From Ruminococcaceae bacterium UBA5295 (GTDB lineage Bacteria; Bacillota; Clostridia; Oscillospirales; Acutalibacteraceae): a stretch of 64,000 nt of DNA. The notes below the pieces were generated by a model. That model was not told the origin of the DNA. It was given only the letters and a program-made list of their open reading frames with translations, and did not search any database. Made by a program: the position numbers and the translations under genes. How positions within the stretch are numbered: position 1 is the first letter of the stretch; every line of letters begins with the position of its first letter. Positions 50,711 to 59,035 of this stretch are shown here, piece by piece. The DNA lies in assembly GCA_002411365.1 (NCBI GenBank), contig DHSD01000028.1:1-64000 (forward strand). The letters are read 5' to 3'.

Positions 50711-51571
50711 ATGGACAGCTTTTCCGCACTGCTGCTGAACGGCCTGAACTCCTCGGCGCTTATCCTGCTTGCCGCTTTGGGCATGGTAGTCATCTGCGGG
50801 CTTATGAATGTTATTAACCTCGCACACGGAGAACTTATAATGATAGGCGCATACACGGCTTTCTGCATGACGCAGCGGGCAGGCTTAAGCTTTGCTGCTG
50901 CCGTGCCTGCTGCCTTTGCCGTTTCCGCTGCCGCGGGCGCGGCAATGGAACTTCTTGTTATCAGGAGGCTTGCGGGGAAGCCCGCAGAGACAATGCTCGC
51001 AACGTTTGGCATATCTGTTGTCCTGCAGCAGCTTGCAAACCTGATTTTCGGGGCACAGCCGCAGTATGTTGCAATACCCATAAGCGGGCATTTTTATATA
51101 GGTACAGCGGTTGTGCCATGCTACAACGCATTTGTTATAGTGTTTGCAGCCGCCGTTACGGCGGGTACTGTGCTGCTGCTTAAGAAAACAAAATTCGGCC
51201 GCAGGGTGAGCGCCGTAACGCAGAACCGCAGCATGGCCGAGTGCCTTGGCGTTGATTCGGCGCGTGTTGATACACTGACGTTTGCCTTAGGGAGCGGGCT
51301 TGCGGGTATTGCGGGAGCGCTTGCGGCCCCAGTGAAAAGCGTTTCGCCGTTTATGGGCGGCCCTTACCTTGTTTGCTCTTTCCTAACGTCAGTTGTTGGC
51401 GGTGTGGCCTCATTTGCAGGCACTGCTGCCGGCTCGCTTTTAGTTGGGGAGTCGACGGCATTGCTTGGCGGGATAAGCAACGACGTGCTCGCCAACATTG
51501 CTGTTTTTCTGATGATAACGATTATTATACGATTTCATCCGGAAGGGCTTTTTGCGAAGGAGAGGCGTTAG
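50711..51571 (+). CDS. urtB: Urea/branched-chain amino acid-type ABC permease UrtB
   Basis: The product is 286 residues and an integral membrane protein of about 8 segments of the LivH/UrtB family, with the V-I-C-G-L-M-N-V-I-N-L-A-H-G-E core near 24-40 and L-G-S-G-L-A-G-I-A-G-A-L in the second half. It forms a channel dimer with UrtC. The ribosome-binding site is GGTGG. It lies between the binding protein and UrtC with a one-base gap to the next gene. Confidence 0.92.
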   Translation: MDSFSALLLNGLNSSALILLAALGMVVICGLMNVINLAHGELIMIGAYTAFCMTQRAGLSFAAAVPAAFAVSAAAGAAMELLVIRRLAGKPAETMLATFGISVVLQQLANLIFGAQPQYVAIPISGHFYIGTAVVPCYNAFVIVFAAAVTAGTVLLLKKTKFGRRVSAVTQNRSMAECLGVDSARVDTLTFALGSGLAGIAGALAAPVKSVSPFMGGPYLVCSFLTSVVGGVASFAGTAAGSLLVGESTALLGGISNDVLANIAVFLMITIIIRFHPEGLFAKERR

Positions 51572-51572
51572 C

Positions 51573-52613
51573 ATGAAACGGCTTTTTTCGGTGGAGGCGA
51601 ATAAGTGGACCGATGCAGCGCTTTTCCTGTTTTTTGGGATTTTCCCGCTTTTCGGCCTGCAATTTTACACACAGCTTTTTGAAAAATACCTGATTTTTAT
51701 GATCTTTGCATTTTCGCTCGATATCCTGTGGGGGTATGCGGGGCTTATGGACCTCGGCCATGCAGTCCTGTTTGGCATAGGCGGCTACATCATGGCACTT
51801 GGACTTTCGGCACAGGGCGGTATACCGGACTTCATGGCGCGCTGCGGCGTTACTCAGATGCCGCAGTGGCTGAAATTTCTCTGTGCTCCCGGTGCGGCTG
51901 CTGCCCTTGGGATAATCATGCCGGCAATTATGGCATGGCTTTTGGGAAAATTTCTGTTTTCAAGCAAGGTTGGTGGCGTATTTTTTTCCGTAATCACGCT
52001 TGCCATAGCGCAGGTTTTCAGCCTGTTTATCCAAAGCCAGCAGAAATATACGGGCGGTTTTAACGGTATATGTGGCCTGCCAGGACTTTCACTTTTTGGG
52101 GCGGAACTTGACCTTAACCAAAGCTACTATGCCGTTTTTGCAGCCTCGGCGCTTATCTTTATTTTTTGCAGGGCACTTATGGGCTCCCGCTTTGGCCTTA
52201 TACTTCAGGGCATACGTGAAAATGAGATGCGGCTTGAGTTCCTTGGATACGATCCGGCTGACTTTAAAGCGGCAGTTTTTGCGCTTTCAGGAGCGATTGC
52301 AGGCTTTGCAGGCGTGCTTTATGCGCCTGTAAACGGTATGATAGCGCCGAATGACGTCGGGATGGAATTTTCGACTGCGGCCATTGTGTGGCTTGCTGTC
52401 GGTGGAAAAGGGAACCTCACGGGTGCGGCGATAGGCACTATGCTTGTAAATATCATTGGGAATGCGCTTTCTGAACAGTTTGGGCCATTCTGGCAGCTGC
52501 TGCTTGGGCTTGCCATACTTGCTGTGGTATTTTTTGTGCCGGATGGTATTTCAGGCGGGCTGCTCCGCATTTTTGAAGGTAAAAGGGAAAAGGCGGCGGA
52601 CGGCCATGGATGA
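51573..52613 (+). CDS. urtC: Urea/branched-chain amino acid-type ABC permease UrtC
   Basis: The product is 346 residues and of the LivM/UrtC family, with about 9 membrane segments and the G-Y-A-G-L-M-D-L-G-H-A-V-L-F-G-I-G motif (near 50-66) and F-A-L-S-G-A-I-A-G-F-A-G in the second half. ATG 51573 is chosen because AGAGG is well spaced; the frame from 51552 would overlap urtB. It pairs with UrtB as the transmembrane channel. Confidence 0.92.
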   Translation: MKRLFSVEANKWTDAALFLFFGIFPLFGLQFYTQLFEKYLIFMIFAFSLDILWGYAGLMDLGHAVLFGIGGYIMALGLSAQGGIPDFMARCGVTQMPQWLKFLCAPGAAAALGIIMPAIMAWLLGKFLFSSKVGGVFFSVITLAIAQVFSLFIQSQQKYTGGFNGICGLPGLSLFGAELDLNQSYYAVFAASALIFIFCRALMGSRFGLILQGIRENEMRLEFLGYDPADFKAAVFALSGAIAGFAGVLYAPVNGMIAPNDVGMEFSTAAIVWLAVGGKGNLTGAAIGTMLVNIIGNALSEQFGPFWQLLLGLAILAVVFFVPDGISGGLLRIFEGKREKAADGHG

Positions 52614-53376
52614 GATACTGAGAACAGAAGGGCTTTCTGTCTGCTTCGGCGGTTTCTGGGCCCTGCGCGGAATGGATTTTTCGGTGCGCAGAGGTGAGCT
52701 TCGCGTAATCATAGGGCCAAACGGGGCTGGCAAAACAACGCTGATGGACCTTATCACCGGCCGAACAAAGCCTACGGAAGGCAGGATATTTTTTGAAGGG
52801 CATGATATAACCGGCAAAAACCCGCATGAGATTTCATCGTTATATGGCATTGGGCGAAAGTTTCAGGGGCCAAACCTTTTTGAAAATATGACGGCGGCCG
52901 AGAACCTTTTGCTTGCGGAGCCCGCGGAGAGAACTGTATTTTCTTCGCTTTTCCGCGGTGCTTCAGCGGATTCACTGAAAAGGGCCGGCGCTGTGCTGCA
53001 AAAGATTGGCCTTGACGGCAAAAAGAGCCGCAGGGCGTGCGAACTTTCCCATGGAGAGCGCCAGTGGCTTGAAATCGGAATGCTGATGATGCAGAAGCCG
53101 AAGCTCATGATACTCGACGAGCCCACGGCGGGCATGACAGAAGATGAAACGTTCAGGACTGGCGTCATGATACGCCAGCTTCTTGGCGGGCAGACGGTTA
53201 TCATCGTGGAGCATGACATGAAATTTGTGCGTCAGATTGCGGAAAAGGTAACTGTCTTTCACATGGGGCATATCCTTGCTGAAGGCCCAATAAATGTTAT
53301 TGAGAATAATCCTGAAGTCGTGCGCGTATATCTGAAATCCGGATCGGAGGGGGAAGAAAAAAGTGCTTTCAGTTAA
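52606..53376 (+). CDS. urtD: ABC transporter ATPase UrtD
   Basis: The product is 256 residues and an ATPase of the LivG/UrtD type. Walker A is GPNGAGKTT (near 37-45), the signature is L-S-H-G-E-R-Q-W-L-E-I-G, Walker B is L-M-I-L-D-E-P-T, and the H-loop is V-E-H-D-M. The E-R-Q-W-L-E-I-G wording is typical of UrtD. ATG 52606 overlaps the urtC stop by 8 bases. Confidence 0.92.
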   Translation: MDEILRTEGLSVCFGGFWALRGMDFSVRRGELRVIIGPNGAGKTTLMDLITGRTKPTEGRIFFEGHDITGKNPHEISSLYGIGRKFQGPNLFENMTAAENLLLAEPAERTVFSSLFRGASADSLKRAGAVLQKIGLDGKKSRRACELSHGERQWLEIGMLMMQKPKLMILDEPTAGMTEDETFRTGVMIRQLLGGQTVIIVEHDMKFVRQIAEKVTVFHMGHILAEGPINVIENNPEVVRVYLKSGSEGEEKSAFS

Positions 53377-54064
53377 CCGCCTGTATGTCAGCTACGGCAA
53401 AAGCCGGGTTATAACAGACGTTTCGTTTATAATAGGTAAAGGGGAGCGCCTTGCTGTGCTTGGCCGCAACGGCGTAGGCAAAACGACGTTGCTAAAATCC
53501 ATAATCGGGCTTCTGCCGCCGGCAGGCGGTAACATAATATGGAATGGGACGGATATTTCACGCCTGCCGGCACACTGGCGCAGCAGGCTTGGTATAGCCT
53601 ATGTGCCGCAGGGAAGGGAGATACTGCCCGAACTTACGGTGATGGAAAATCTTCAACTCGGCTGCCTTGAGCGCGGAAACATGCAGTATGCACAGCGCCG
53701 GACGGAATGCATGCTCGGATATTTTCCGGAACTGAAAAAGCACCTGAACCGTCGGGGGGGGCTCCTTTCCGGCGGCCAGCAGCAGCAGCTTGCCGTGGCG
53801 CGGGCGCTTGCCACTTCACCGGAACTTCTGCTGCTTGATGAGCCGACGGAGGGAATACAGCCCAATGTTGTGGAAGACCTTGAACGAATTTTAAAAAAGA
53901 TATGTAAGGAAAGCGGCCTTTCAATTCTGCTTGTAGAGCAGAATATCAGCTTTGCCCGCAGCATGGCGCAGAAATTTTTGATTCTGCAAAAAGGCACGGT
54001 GGCCTGCTCCGGACTGATAAATAAACTCAACGATGATTCGGCAAAACATTTTCTCAGCGTTTAA
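53363..54064 (+). CDS. urtE: ABC transporter ATPase UrtE
   Basis: The product is 233 residues and a LivF/UrtE-type ATPase. Walker A is GRNGVGKTT (near 33-41), the signature L-S-G-G-Q-Q-Q-Q-L (near 136-144), and Walker B L-L-L-L-D-E-P-T-E-G. The D-E-P-T-E-G-I-Q-P-N-V-V wording is typical of UrtE. The start is GTG 53363, overlapping urtD by 14 bases. A weak terminator follows. No urease genes are found on either side. Confidence 0.92.
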   Translation: MLSVNRLYVSYGKSRVITDVSFIIGKGERLAVLGRNGVGKTTLLKSIIGLLPPAGGNIIWNGTDISRLPAHWRSRLGIAYVPQGREILPELTVMENLQLGCLERGNMQYAQRRTECMLGYFPELKKHLNRRGGLLSGGQQQQLAVARALATSPELLLLDEPTEGIQPNVVEDLERILKKICKESGLSILLVEQNISFARSMAQKFLILQKGTVACSGLINKLNDDSAKHFLSV

Positions 54065-54084
54065 CCGAAGTTTTAACAGCATTG

Positions 54085-54110
54085 TTACCTGAGTTTACAG
54101 GTAATTTATA
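54085..54110 (+). terminator. Terminator of the urt operon
   Basis: TTACCTG (54085-54091) pairs with CAGGTAA (54098-54104). TTTATA follows. It is a weak T-run. Confidence 0.55.
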
Positions 54111-54114
54111 GCCA

Positions 54115-54142
54115 TTGACTTAAAAGTCTGAAAAGATATAAT
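54115..54142 (+). promoter_or_regulatory. Promoter of the polysaccharide deacetylase gene
   Basis: TTGACT at 54115-54120 and TATAAT at 54137-54142 are 16 bases apart. About 100 bases of leader follow. Confidence 0.82.
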
Positions 54143-54254
54143 AAAGACGTAGCGGAAAAATAAAATCATTTTATGTCTGATTGTCCGTTATTTATGGGGA
54201 CTGAGGCGTTTGTTAAAATTCCCTTATAAACATGTTGGAGGAAAGTGCGCTGCC

Positions 54255-55196
54255 ATGCAAAAACCGTTTTTCAGAAAACTGCCTTTTAATTTTAAACATA
54301 AACATAGTCCGAGTTCGAGTCCGAGTCCGAATCCGGTAAAAATACGAAACAGGGTTTTGATAATCACTGTATGTGCTGTTTTGATTACAGCTATTTTGGG
54401 TTCGGTTTGTTTCTTTTCGGGGATTGGAAAGCCTGAGCGCGTGGTGCCTGCCGGAAAGTGTTCATCTTATGCGCATAGGACTTCTTCAGAAACGCGGAGC
54501 CATGCACCATCAGCGGCAAGCTTTGCTGCAAAGCCTTCACAGTCTGCTGCAAAGGCTGTATGCAAACCGAAAAAAGTCATTTACCTTACGTTTGACGACG
54601 GCCCTTCAACACTAACGGTGCCGCTTTTAAATGTCCTTGACAAATACCATGTTAAAGCAACATTCTTTGTTGTAGGTATAAATGACAAGAACGAAGCTTC
54701 AGACCTTAAGGAAATTGTCCGCAGGGGCCATGCTATCGGCGTGCACAGCTACACGCATAATTACAGACAGATATATGCTTCACCGGAAGCGTTCTTCAGC
54801 GATTTTGATGAAATGCACAGCCTTATTAAAAACGCTACAGGTATCGATACAAAAATCTACCGTTTTCCGGGCGGGAGCGTGAATGCGTACAATAAAAAGA
54901 CACGGAAAGCCATAATACAAAACCTCAAGCAGCGCGGCTATGTGTTTTTCGACTGGAACGCGGGCGGCGGCGATGCTGTGGTACACCCCCAGGCAGCAAA
55001 GATCCTTAGTGAAGCGCTTACCACTACCCATATGCACGACAATTCCGTTGTACTTTTCCATAATTCTTCCGTTAAAAGTGTAACGCTTAGCATAATACCA
55101 CAGTTTATTTCAACCCTTCAGAAAGAAGGGTATACGTTCGCTGTTTTAAACCCGTCGGTAGACAACCACCCATTCATATTTTACCATGATGCATAA
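54255..55196 (+). CDS. Polysaccharide deacetylase (NodB domain)
   Basis: The product is 313 residues. It likely removes N-acetyl groups from peptidoglycan or another surface glycan. A Pro/Ser repeat (S-P-S-S-S-P-S-P) at about 20-28 precedes one membrane anchor (near 36-56) and a Ser/Ala-rich linker. The NodB domain then starts at about 105 with T-F-D-D-G-P-S (catalytic Asp pair), H-S-Y-T-H (metal His pair) and a later R-F-P-G-G-S motif. ATG 54255 is used, though GGAGG is 13 bases away; a TTG at 54210 is an alternative. It has its own promoter and terminator. Confidence 0.9.
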   Translation: MQKPFFRKLPFNFKHKHSPSSSPSPNPVKIRNRVLIITVCAVLITAILGSVCFFSGIGKPERVVPAGKCSSYAHRTSSETRSHAPSAASFAAKPSQSAAKAVCKPKKVIYLTFDDGPSTLTVPLLNVLDKYHVKATFFVVGINDKNEASDLKEIVRRGHAIGVHSYTHNYRQIYASPEAFFSDFDEMHSLIKNATGIDTKIYRFPGGSVNAYNKKTRKAIIQNLKQRGYVFFDWNAGGGDAVVHPQAAKILSEALTTTHMHDNSVVLFHNSSVKSVTLSIIPQFISTLQKEGYTFAVLNPSVDNHPFIFYHDA

Positions 55197-55209
55197 ATAA
55201 AAAATGTAA

Positions 55210-55258
55210 AAAAATGCTCCGGCATGCTGCTTACTACAGCCGCCGAAGTATTTTAATA
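55210..55258. terminator. Bidirectional terminator
   Basis: CGGC-x2-GCTG (55220-55229) pairs with CAGC-x-GCCG (55237-55245). T-runs lie on both sides, with seven T on the minus strand. It serves the converging deacetylase and Usp-like genes. Confidence 0.7.
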
Positions 55259-55259
55259 T

Positions 55260-55700
55260 TCAGTTTTGGGCTGAAATCGATTTTGCAGTTTGCTCATCTT
55301 TTCTTCGCGGGCAAATGTTATGTATTTTACCGTCTTTCGCTACCATGCTTATGGGCACGTGCGGCAGCAGCCGGTGAATTATTTCAACAAATCCGTTTAC
55401 AGGCGCCTCTGCCATGCCTGTAACAATATGCACGGCACCGAATTTTTTAGCGGCGCTTGCGCCCATAAGCGGCGCATCATCATAAAAATAGACTGTCATC
55501 TCGGCTTCGGCGTCCCGCGCTGTCTGGCGCAGGTACTCGAGTTCTTCACAGTCTGTTTCAAACCCGGCCGAAACCGGCTGTATGCATATAACTTTGAGTG
55601 GCAGTGACAATTCATCAGCAATTTTCTTACCGGTTTTTATAAGCCGGTCGCAGTCACGCTGGCCGGTAACAAAAACAAGCACCGTCTCGCTTTTCTTCAA
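55260..55700 (-). CDS. Universal stress protein-like (Usp/KdpD-type domain)
   Basis: The product is 146 residues and a single alpha/beta domain like the Usp domain of KdpD proteins: V-L-V-F-V-T-G-Q-R-D-C near the start, then a strand L-P-L-K-V-I-C-I-Q and a late S-M-V-A. The ATP-binding G-x2-G-x9-G loop of classical Usp proteins is not clear. TTG 55700 has GGGAG upstream and starts the conserved part, while the frame to 55772 begins with unrelated Lys-rich sequence. The role is unknown. Confidence 0.65.
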   Translation of the reverse strand: MKKSETVLVFVTGQRDCDRLIKTGKKIADELSLPLKVICIQPVSAGFETDCEELEYLRQTARDAEAEMTVYFYDDAPLMGASAAKKFGAVHIVTGMAEAPVNGFVEIIHRLLPHVPISMVAKDGKIHNICPRRKDEQTAKSISAQN

Positions 55701-55904
55701 TGAGGCATCTCCCTTCTGAGAAACTGGGGAATTTCGTTTCTGCTTTTTATAATACCACCTTTCTTTCTGCAATATGATAAAATGAATCGCATAAAATGTA
55801 AACTAATTATTAAATATGTATAACAAAAATTTTATATATTATTTTACCAATAATATTATTGCACAAATCTGAAAAAAGTGCAAATGCACAGATTTTTCAG
55901 GGCA

Positions 55905-55940
55905 TAAAAAGCCGCCGTGCCGAATAAAGCTGACACGGCG
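55905..55940 (-). terminator. Terminator of the SpoIIQ-like gene
   Basis: CGCCGTG (55913-55919) pairs with CACGGCG (55934-55940). GCTTTTT follows on the minus strand. A second hairpin (about 55870-55900) lies just beyond. Confidence 0.82.
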
Positions 55941-55981
55941 TATTTTTTCATTGTCCCTAAACGAGGCGGGGGCGTTTTGTT

Positions 55982-56662
55982 TTATTTGAGAACCGACATC
56001 GGATCAATATACTCCCCGTCTTTTTTTATAATCAGGTGAAGGTGAGGCCCGTCTTCGGTGTTTGACGGGTCTATGCCCACCGTACCGATTTGCTGACCCT
56101 GTTTTACTGAGCGATTTTCGTTTACTGACATTTTGTTAAGGCCGCAGTACCATGTCTCAAGCGCACCATGCTTTACGATGACCGTGTTGCCATACTGATC
56201 GTTGCCTGAAACTTTTTCTACGGTGCCGTCAGCTATGGATTTCACGCTTTCGCCATTGCCTGCTTTTAGGTCGACGCCGGGATGGGCGCGGTAGTCGCCG
56301 AAAGTCTTGTTAAAGACAGGCTCTTTGCTAAATCCCTGCATTACATTGCCGCTGACGGGCAAAATAAATGATACAGGTTTAGTGACCGCCTGCTTTGAGG
56401 GCCTTTTTGAAGATGATGAGGCTGCCGGCCGGCTTGAAGCCGTTTTTTTCGCCGGTACTGATGACGAACTTTTTACATTAACGCCGCTTACTGTGTTGTC
56501 TGTCTTCTTTGTTTCGCTCTGCACATTTGTTTTAGGCGACGTGTAGTTTGAGACACTGCTGTAAGTCGTCCATGCTGCAGCACCTACTGCGATAAGGCAG
56601 ACACCGAGGGCAATATAAAATCCTTTGTTCCTTTTTCCGCTTTTTTTCATGGGCTGATTCAC
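55982..56662 (-). CDS. M23 family metallopeptidase, SpoIIQ-like
   Basis: The product is 226 residues. A short cytoplasmic start and one membrane anchor (near 16-36) are followed by a Ser/Lys-rich linker (about 60-100) and a LytM/M23 domain. Zinc ligands are kept: H-P-G-V-D (His and Asp near 139-143) and H-L-H in the late G-P-H-L-H-L-I motif. GTG 56662 is chosen because GGAGGTG is 6 bases upstream. A sigma-F-like promoter sits just before it. Anchor, linker and LytM domain with a forespore promoter make SpoIIQ the best candidate. A vegetative cell-wall hydrolase is the other reading. Confidence 0.75.
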   Translation of the reverse strand: MNQPMKKSGKRNKGFYIALGVCLIAVGAAAWTTYSSVSNYTSPKTNVQSETKKTDNTVSGVNVKSSSSVPAKKTASSRPAASSSSKRPSKQAVTKPVSFILPVSGNVMQGFSKEPVFNKTFGDYRAHPGVDLKAGNGESVKSIADGTVEKVSGNDQYGNTVIVKHGALETWYCGLNKMSVNENRSVKQGQQIGTVGIDPSNTEDGPHLHLIIKKDGEYIDPMSVLK

Positions 56663-56681
56663 TTGCGCCACCTCCATCAGT

Positions 56682-56710
56682 ATTTTGGCCACAAAATGCT
56701 GATGATATTC
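56682..56710 (-). promoter_or_regulatory. Sigma-F-like promoter
   Basis: On the minus strand GAATA (56710-56706) and GGCCAAAAT (56690-56682) are 15 bases apart. The second fits GGnnAnAnT and the first differs at one base from GYATA. The leader would be very short. Confidence 0.5.
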
Positions 56711-56756
56711 CGCAGGCAGACAAAAAGCTGAAAATATTTTGCAGCATGTAAGCACG

Positions 56757-56797
56757 AAAAAGGATCTGATCCGATTGACCAGATCCTTTTCATTTTG
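56757..56797 (-). terminator. Terminator between mtnN and the SpoIIQ-like gene
   Basis: AAAGGATCTG (near 56759-56768) pairs with CAGATCCTTT (56780-56789). CCTTTTTCG follows on the minus strand. Confidence 0.78.
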
Positions 56798-56977
56798 CCT
56801 GAGGGGTATATTGAGGAGGGTAGAACAGTTACTGGAAAGCAATGCGGCTTAGCTTCCCAATAACAAAAAATATTATAAGCTTTATGTACAAAAAGTTGTG
56901 AAGAAGCTGTGAATATGATGTAAATAATTTTATTCGCGAATCAAAACGGCTTTCAGGTGTGCAAAAGCCTGATGATT

Positions 56978-57670
56978 TCAGAGCTTTGGGAGGATGCCTG
57001 TTATCAGCGATGCCGTCTCGTGTGCTGATTTTTCGCAGAATTCGCTGAAATTGCCGGAGGCCTTTTCGTCTGCATTATCCGATATGGCGCGTATAACAAC
57101 GAAAGGCACGCCGTTCATATATGCAACCTGTGCGATGCTTGCGCCTTCCATTTCGCATGCGCTCGCGCCGAAATCTTCGCGTATGCGGCCAAGCTCTTTG
57201 CCGTCGCTTATAAACTGGTCGCCGGAAGCAATTATGCCAAGGTGAACTTTTTTACTGCCGTAGATTTTTTCAGCCGTATGCACGGTAATTTCCGAAAGCC
57301 TTTTTGAAGCCGGTATCACCACGAGGCTAAGCCCGCTTATGAACCCTTTTTTGTCGCCGAGGGCGGTGGTGTCCATATCGTGCTGCACAAGGCCGCTTGA
57401 AATCACAACGTCGCCGATATGCACGCCGCTGCCTATGCCGCCGGCCACGCCGACGTTGATAAGTTCAGAAGGAGCATACCTGAGGAACATTGTCTGCGCG
57501 CAGACCGCCGCGGCGACTTTCCCAATACCGCACTGCGCCACAACGCATGGCCTGCCTGCAAGCATTCCGCTGTGGTATGTGATGCCGCTGATCTTTTCCG
57601 CTTTGTCTTCTTCCATTTGTTCGAGAAGTTTTTCAACTTCTGAAGACATTGCGCCTATAATTCCCGTCAT
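56978..57670 (-). CDS. mtnN: 5'-methylthioadenosine/S-adenosylhomocysteine nucleosidase
   Basis: The product is 230 residues. It splits MTA, SAH and 5'-deoxyadenosine, clearing the products of methyltransferases and radical SAM enzymes. The start M-T-G-I-I-G-A-M-S-S-E-V, the G-V-A-G-G-I motif (near 74-79) and the catalytic A-C-E-M-E-G-A (near 171-177) and S-D-N-A-D-E are complete. GTGAGATG precedes the ATG at about 8 bases. It is a single-gene unit. Confidence 0.97.
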   Translation of the reverse strand: MTGIIGAMSSEVEKLLEQMEEDKAEKISGITYHSGMLAGRPCVVAQCGIGKVAAAVCAQTMFLRYAPSELINVGVAGGIGSGVHIGDVVISSGLVQHDMDTTALGDKKGFISGLSLVVIPASKRLSEITVHTAEKIYGSKKVHLGIIASGDQFISDGKELGRIREDFGASACEMEGASIAQVAYMNGVPFVVIRAISDNADEKASGNFSEFCEKSAHETASLITGILPKL

Positions 57671-57811
57671 TTAAAGACATCTCACTTTTTCATATCAGAT
57701 TTATAAATGAATTATATCATAAAATAGTTCGTAGCGCACGGACCTTTCCTTTTTGCAGCTTTTTTAGAGTGTGGCAAAACGTTCCGCACTATTCCATAAG
57801 ACAAATCTTTG

Positions 57812-57820
57812 TGATATAAT
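57812..57820 (+). promoter_or_regulatory. Extended -10 promoter of the ruvCA operon
   Basis: TGATATAAT (57812-57820) lies about 55 bases before the ruvC start. The -35 box is poor. Confidence 0.6.
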
Positions 57821-57875
57821 AAAGCGAATCTTTTTGGGACTTATAATTTTATTTATGCAAAAAGGAGAGGGACGG

Positions 57876-58406
57876 ATGATTATCCTCGGCATAGATCCGG
57901 GATATGCCATTGTCGGCTACGGTGTTGTAAAAGCAGAAAACGGCCGGTTCCACCCTCTGGAGTACGGCGCTATTGTCACGCAGGCAGGCGCTGATTTTAA
58001 CCGCAGGCTTGAAAAGATATATGATTCGCTTGCGTCGCTTATGGAGCACCACAAGCCGGATGCCGTTTCGATAGAAAAGCTTTACTTTCAGAACAACCAG
58101 AAAACCGCCATCGGCGTAGCTGAGGCGCGCGGGGTGATTCTCCTTGCCGCGCAGAAGGCCGGTGCACAAATTTACGAATATACGCCGCTTCAGGTAAAAA
58201 TGGCCGTGACGGGATATGGGCAGGCGAAAAAGCCACAGGTAATGGAGATGACGCGCCGGCTGCTCGGCCTTAAAAATATGCCAAAGCCTGATGACACGGC
58301 AGATGCCCTTGCAATGGCTGTCTGCTATGGGCAGGCTTCAGGCTCTGAACTTAGGCGTGCAATGCTTGCCCGCAGAATGCGCGCGGCGGGAGGGGGAAGA
58401 AGCTGA
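57876..58406 (+). CDS. ruvC: Holliday junction resolvase RuvC
   Basis: The product is 176 residues. RuvC cuts Holliday junctions. The catalytic acids are in G-I-D-P-G (D near 7), E-K-L-Y-F (near 65-69) and the C-terminal D-D-T-A-D-A (near 138-143). ATG 57876 follows AAAGGAGAGGG; the frame from 57771 runs through the promoter. It is 3 bases from ruvA. Confidence 0.97.
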   Translation: MIILGIDPGYAIVGYGVVKAENGRFHPLEYGAIVTQAGADFNRRLEKIYDSLASLMEHHKPDAVSIEKLYFQNNQKTAIGVAEARGVILLAAQKAGAQIYEYTPLQVKMAVTGYGQAKKPQVMEMTRRLLGLKNMPKPDDTADALAMAVCYGQASGSELRRAMLARRMRAAGGGRS

Positions 58407-58409
58407 AAA

Positions 58410-59024
58410 ATGTTTTACCGTCTGCGTGGTAAACTTATACATACGGAGCCGGGAATGGCGGCTATAGAATGCGGCGGTGTAGGGTTTAAATGCCTGACTT
58501 CAATGAATACACTGCGCGGTATGCCGCATGAAGGCGAAGAAGCCGTACTTTACACACAGCTAAATGTAAGGGAAGATGCTCTCGACCTTTTTGGATTTGC
58601 GACGCTTTCCGAGCTTAACTGCTTTAAAATGCTGACAGGTGTCAGTGGTGTTGGGCCAAAGGCGGCGCTTGCTATTCTTTCTGAACTGACGCCTGAGCAG
58701 TTGGCAGTGGCAGTGGCGACGGGCGACAGCAAAGCCCTTACGCGCGCGAGCGGTGTTGGCAATAAGCTTGCCCAGCGCATAGCGCTGGAGCTGCGCGACA
58801 AAGTAAAAAACATCCAGAGCGGAAGCGGCGAGTCAGCAAGGCCTGCAGGGGCTGTTTCGGCTTCATCCAACGCGGCTGCAGCGGTGCAGGCTCTTGCCGT
58901 CCTTGGCTACCAGCCTACCGATGCCGCGGCAGTTGTTGCGCATTTTGATTCATCGCTCCCTGTTGAGGAGCTCATACGCCTGTCGCTGAAATCAATGGAC
59001 CAGGGAAACCGTGGGAAAAAATAA
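58410..59024 (+). CDS. ruvA: Holliday junction DNA helicase subunit RuvA
   Basis: The product is 204 residues. RuvA binds the junction and loads RuvB. OB-fold domain I is followed by helix-hairpin-helix repeats with G-V-S-G-V-G-P-K-A-A (near 75-84) and A-S-G-V-G-N-K-L-A-Q-R (near 111-121). An Ala-rich linker and the small domain III (A-V-Q-A-L-A-V-L-G-Y near 162-171) follow. It is normal in length. The flavodoxin gene starts 11 bases downstream, splitting the usual ruvA-ruvB pair. Confidence 0.97.
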   Translation: MFYRLRGKLIHTEPGMAAIECGGVGFKCLTSMNTLRGMPHEGEEAVLYTQLNVREDALDLFGFATLSELNCFKMLTGVSGVGPKAALAILSELTPEQLAVAVATGDSKALTRASGVGNKLAQRIALELRDKVKNIQSGSGESARPAGAVSASSNAAAAVQALAVLGYQPTDAAAVVAHFDSSLPVEELIRLSLKSMDQGNRGKK

Positions 59025-59035
59025 GAGGGAATGTG

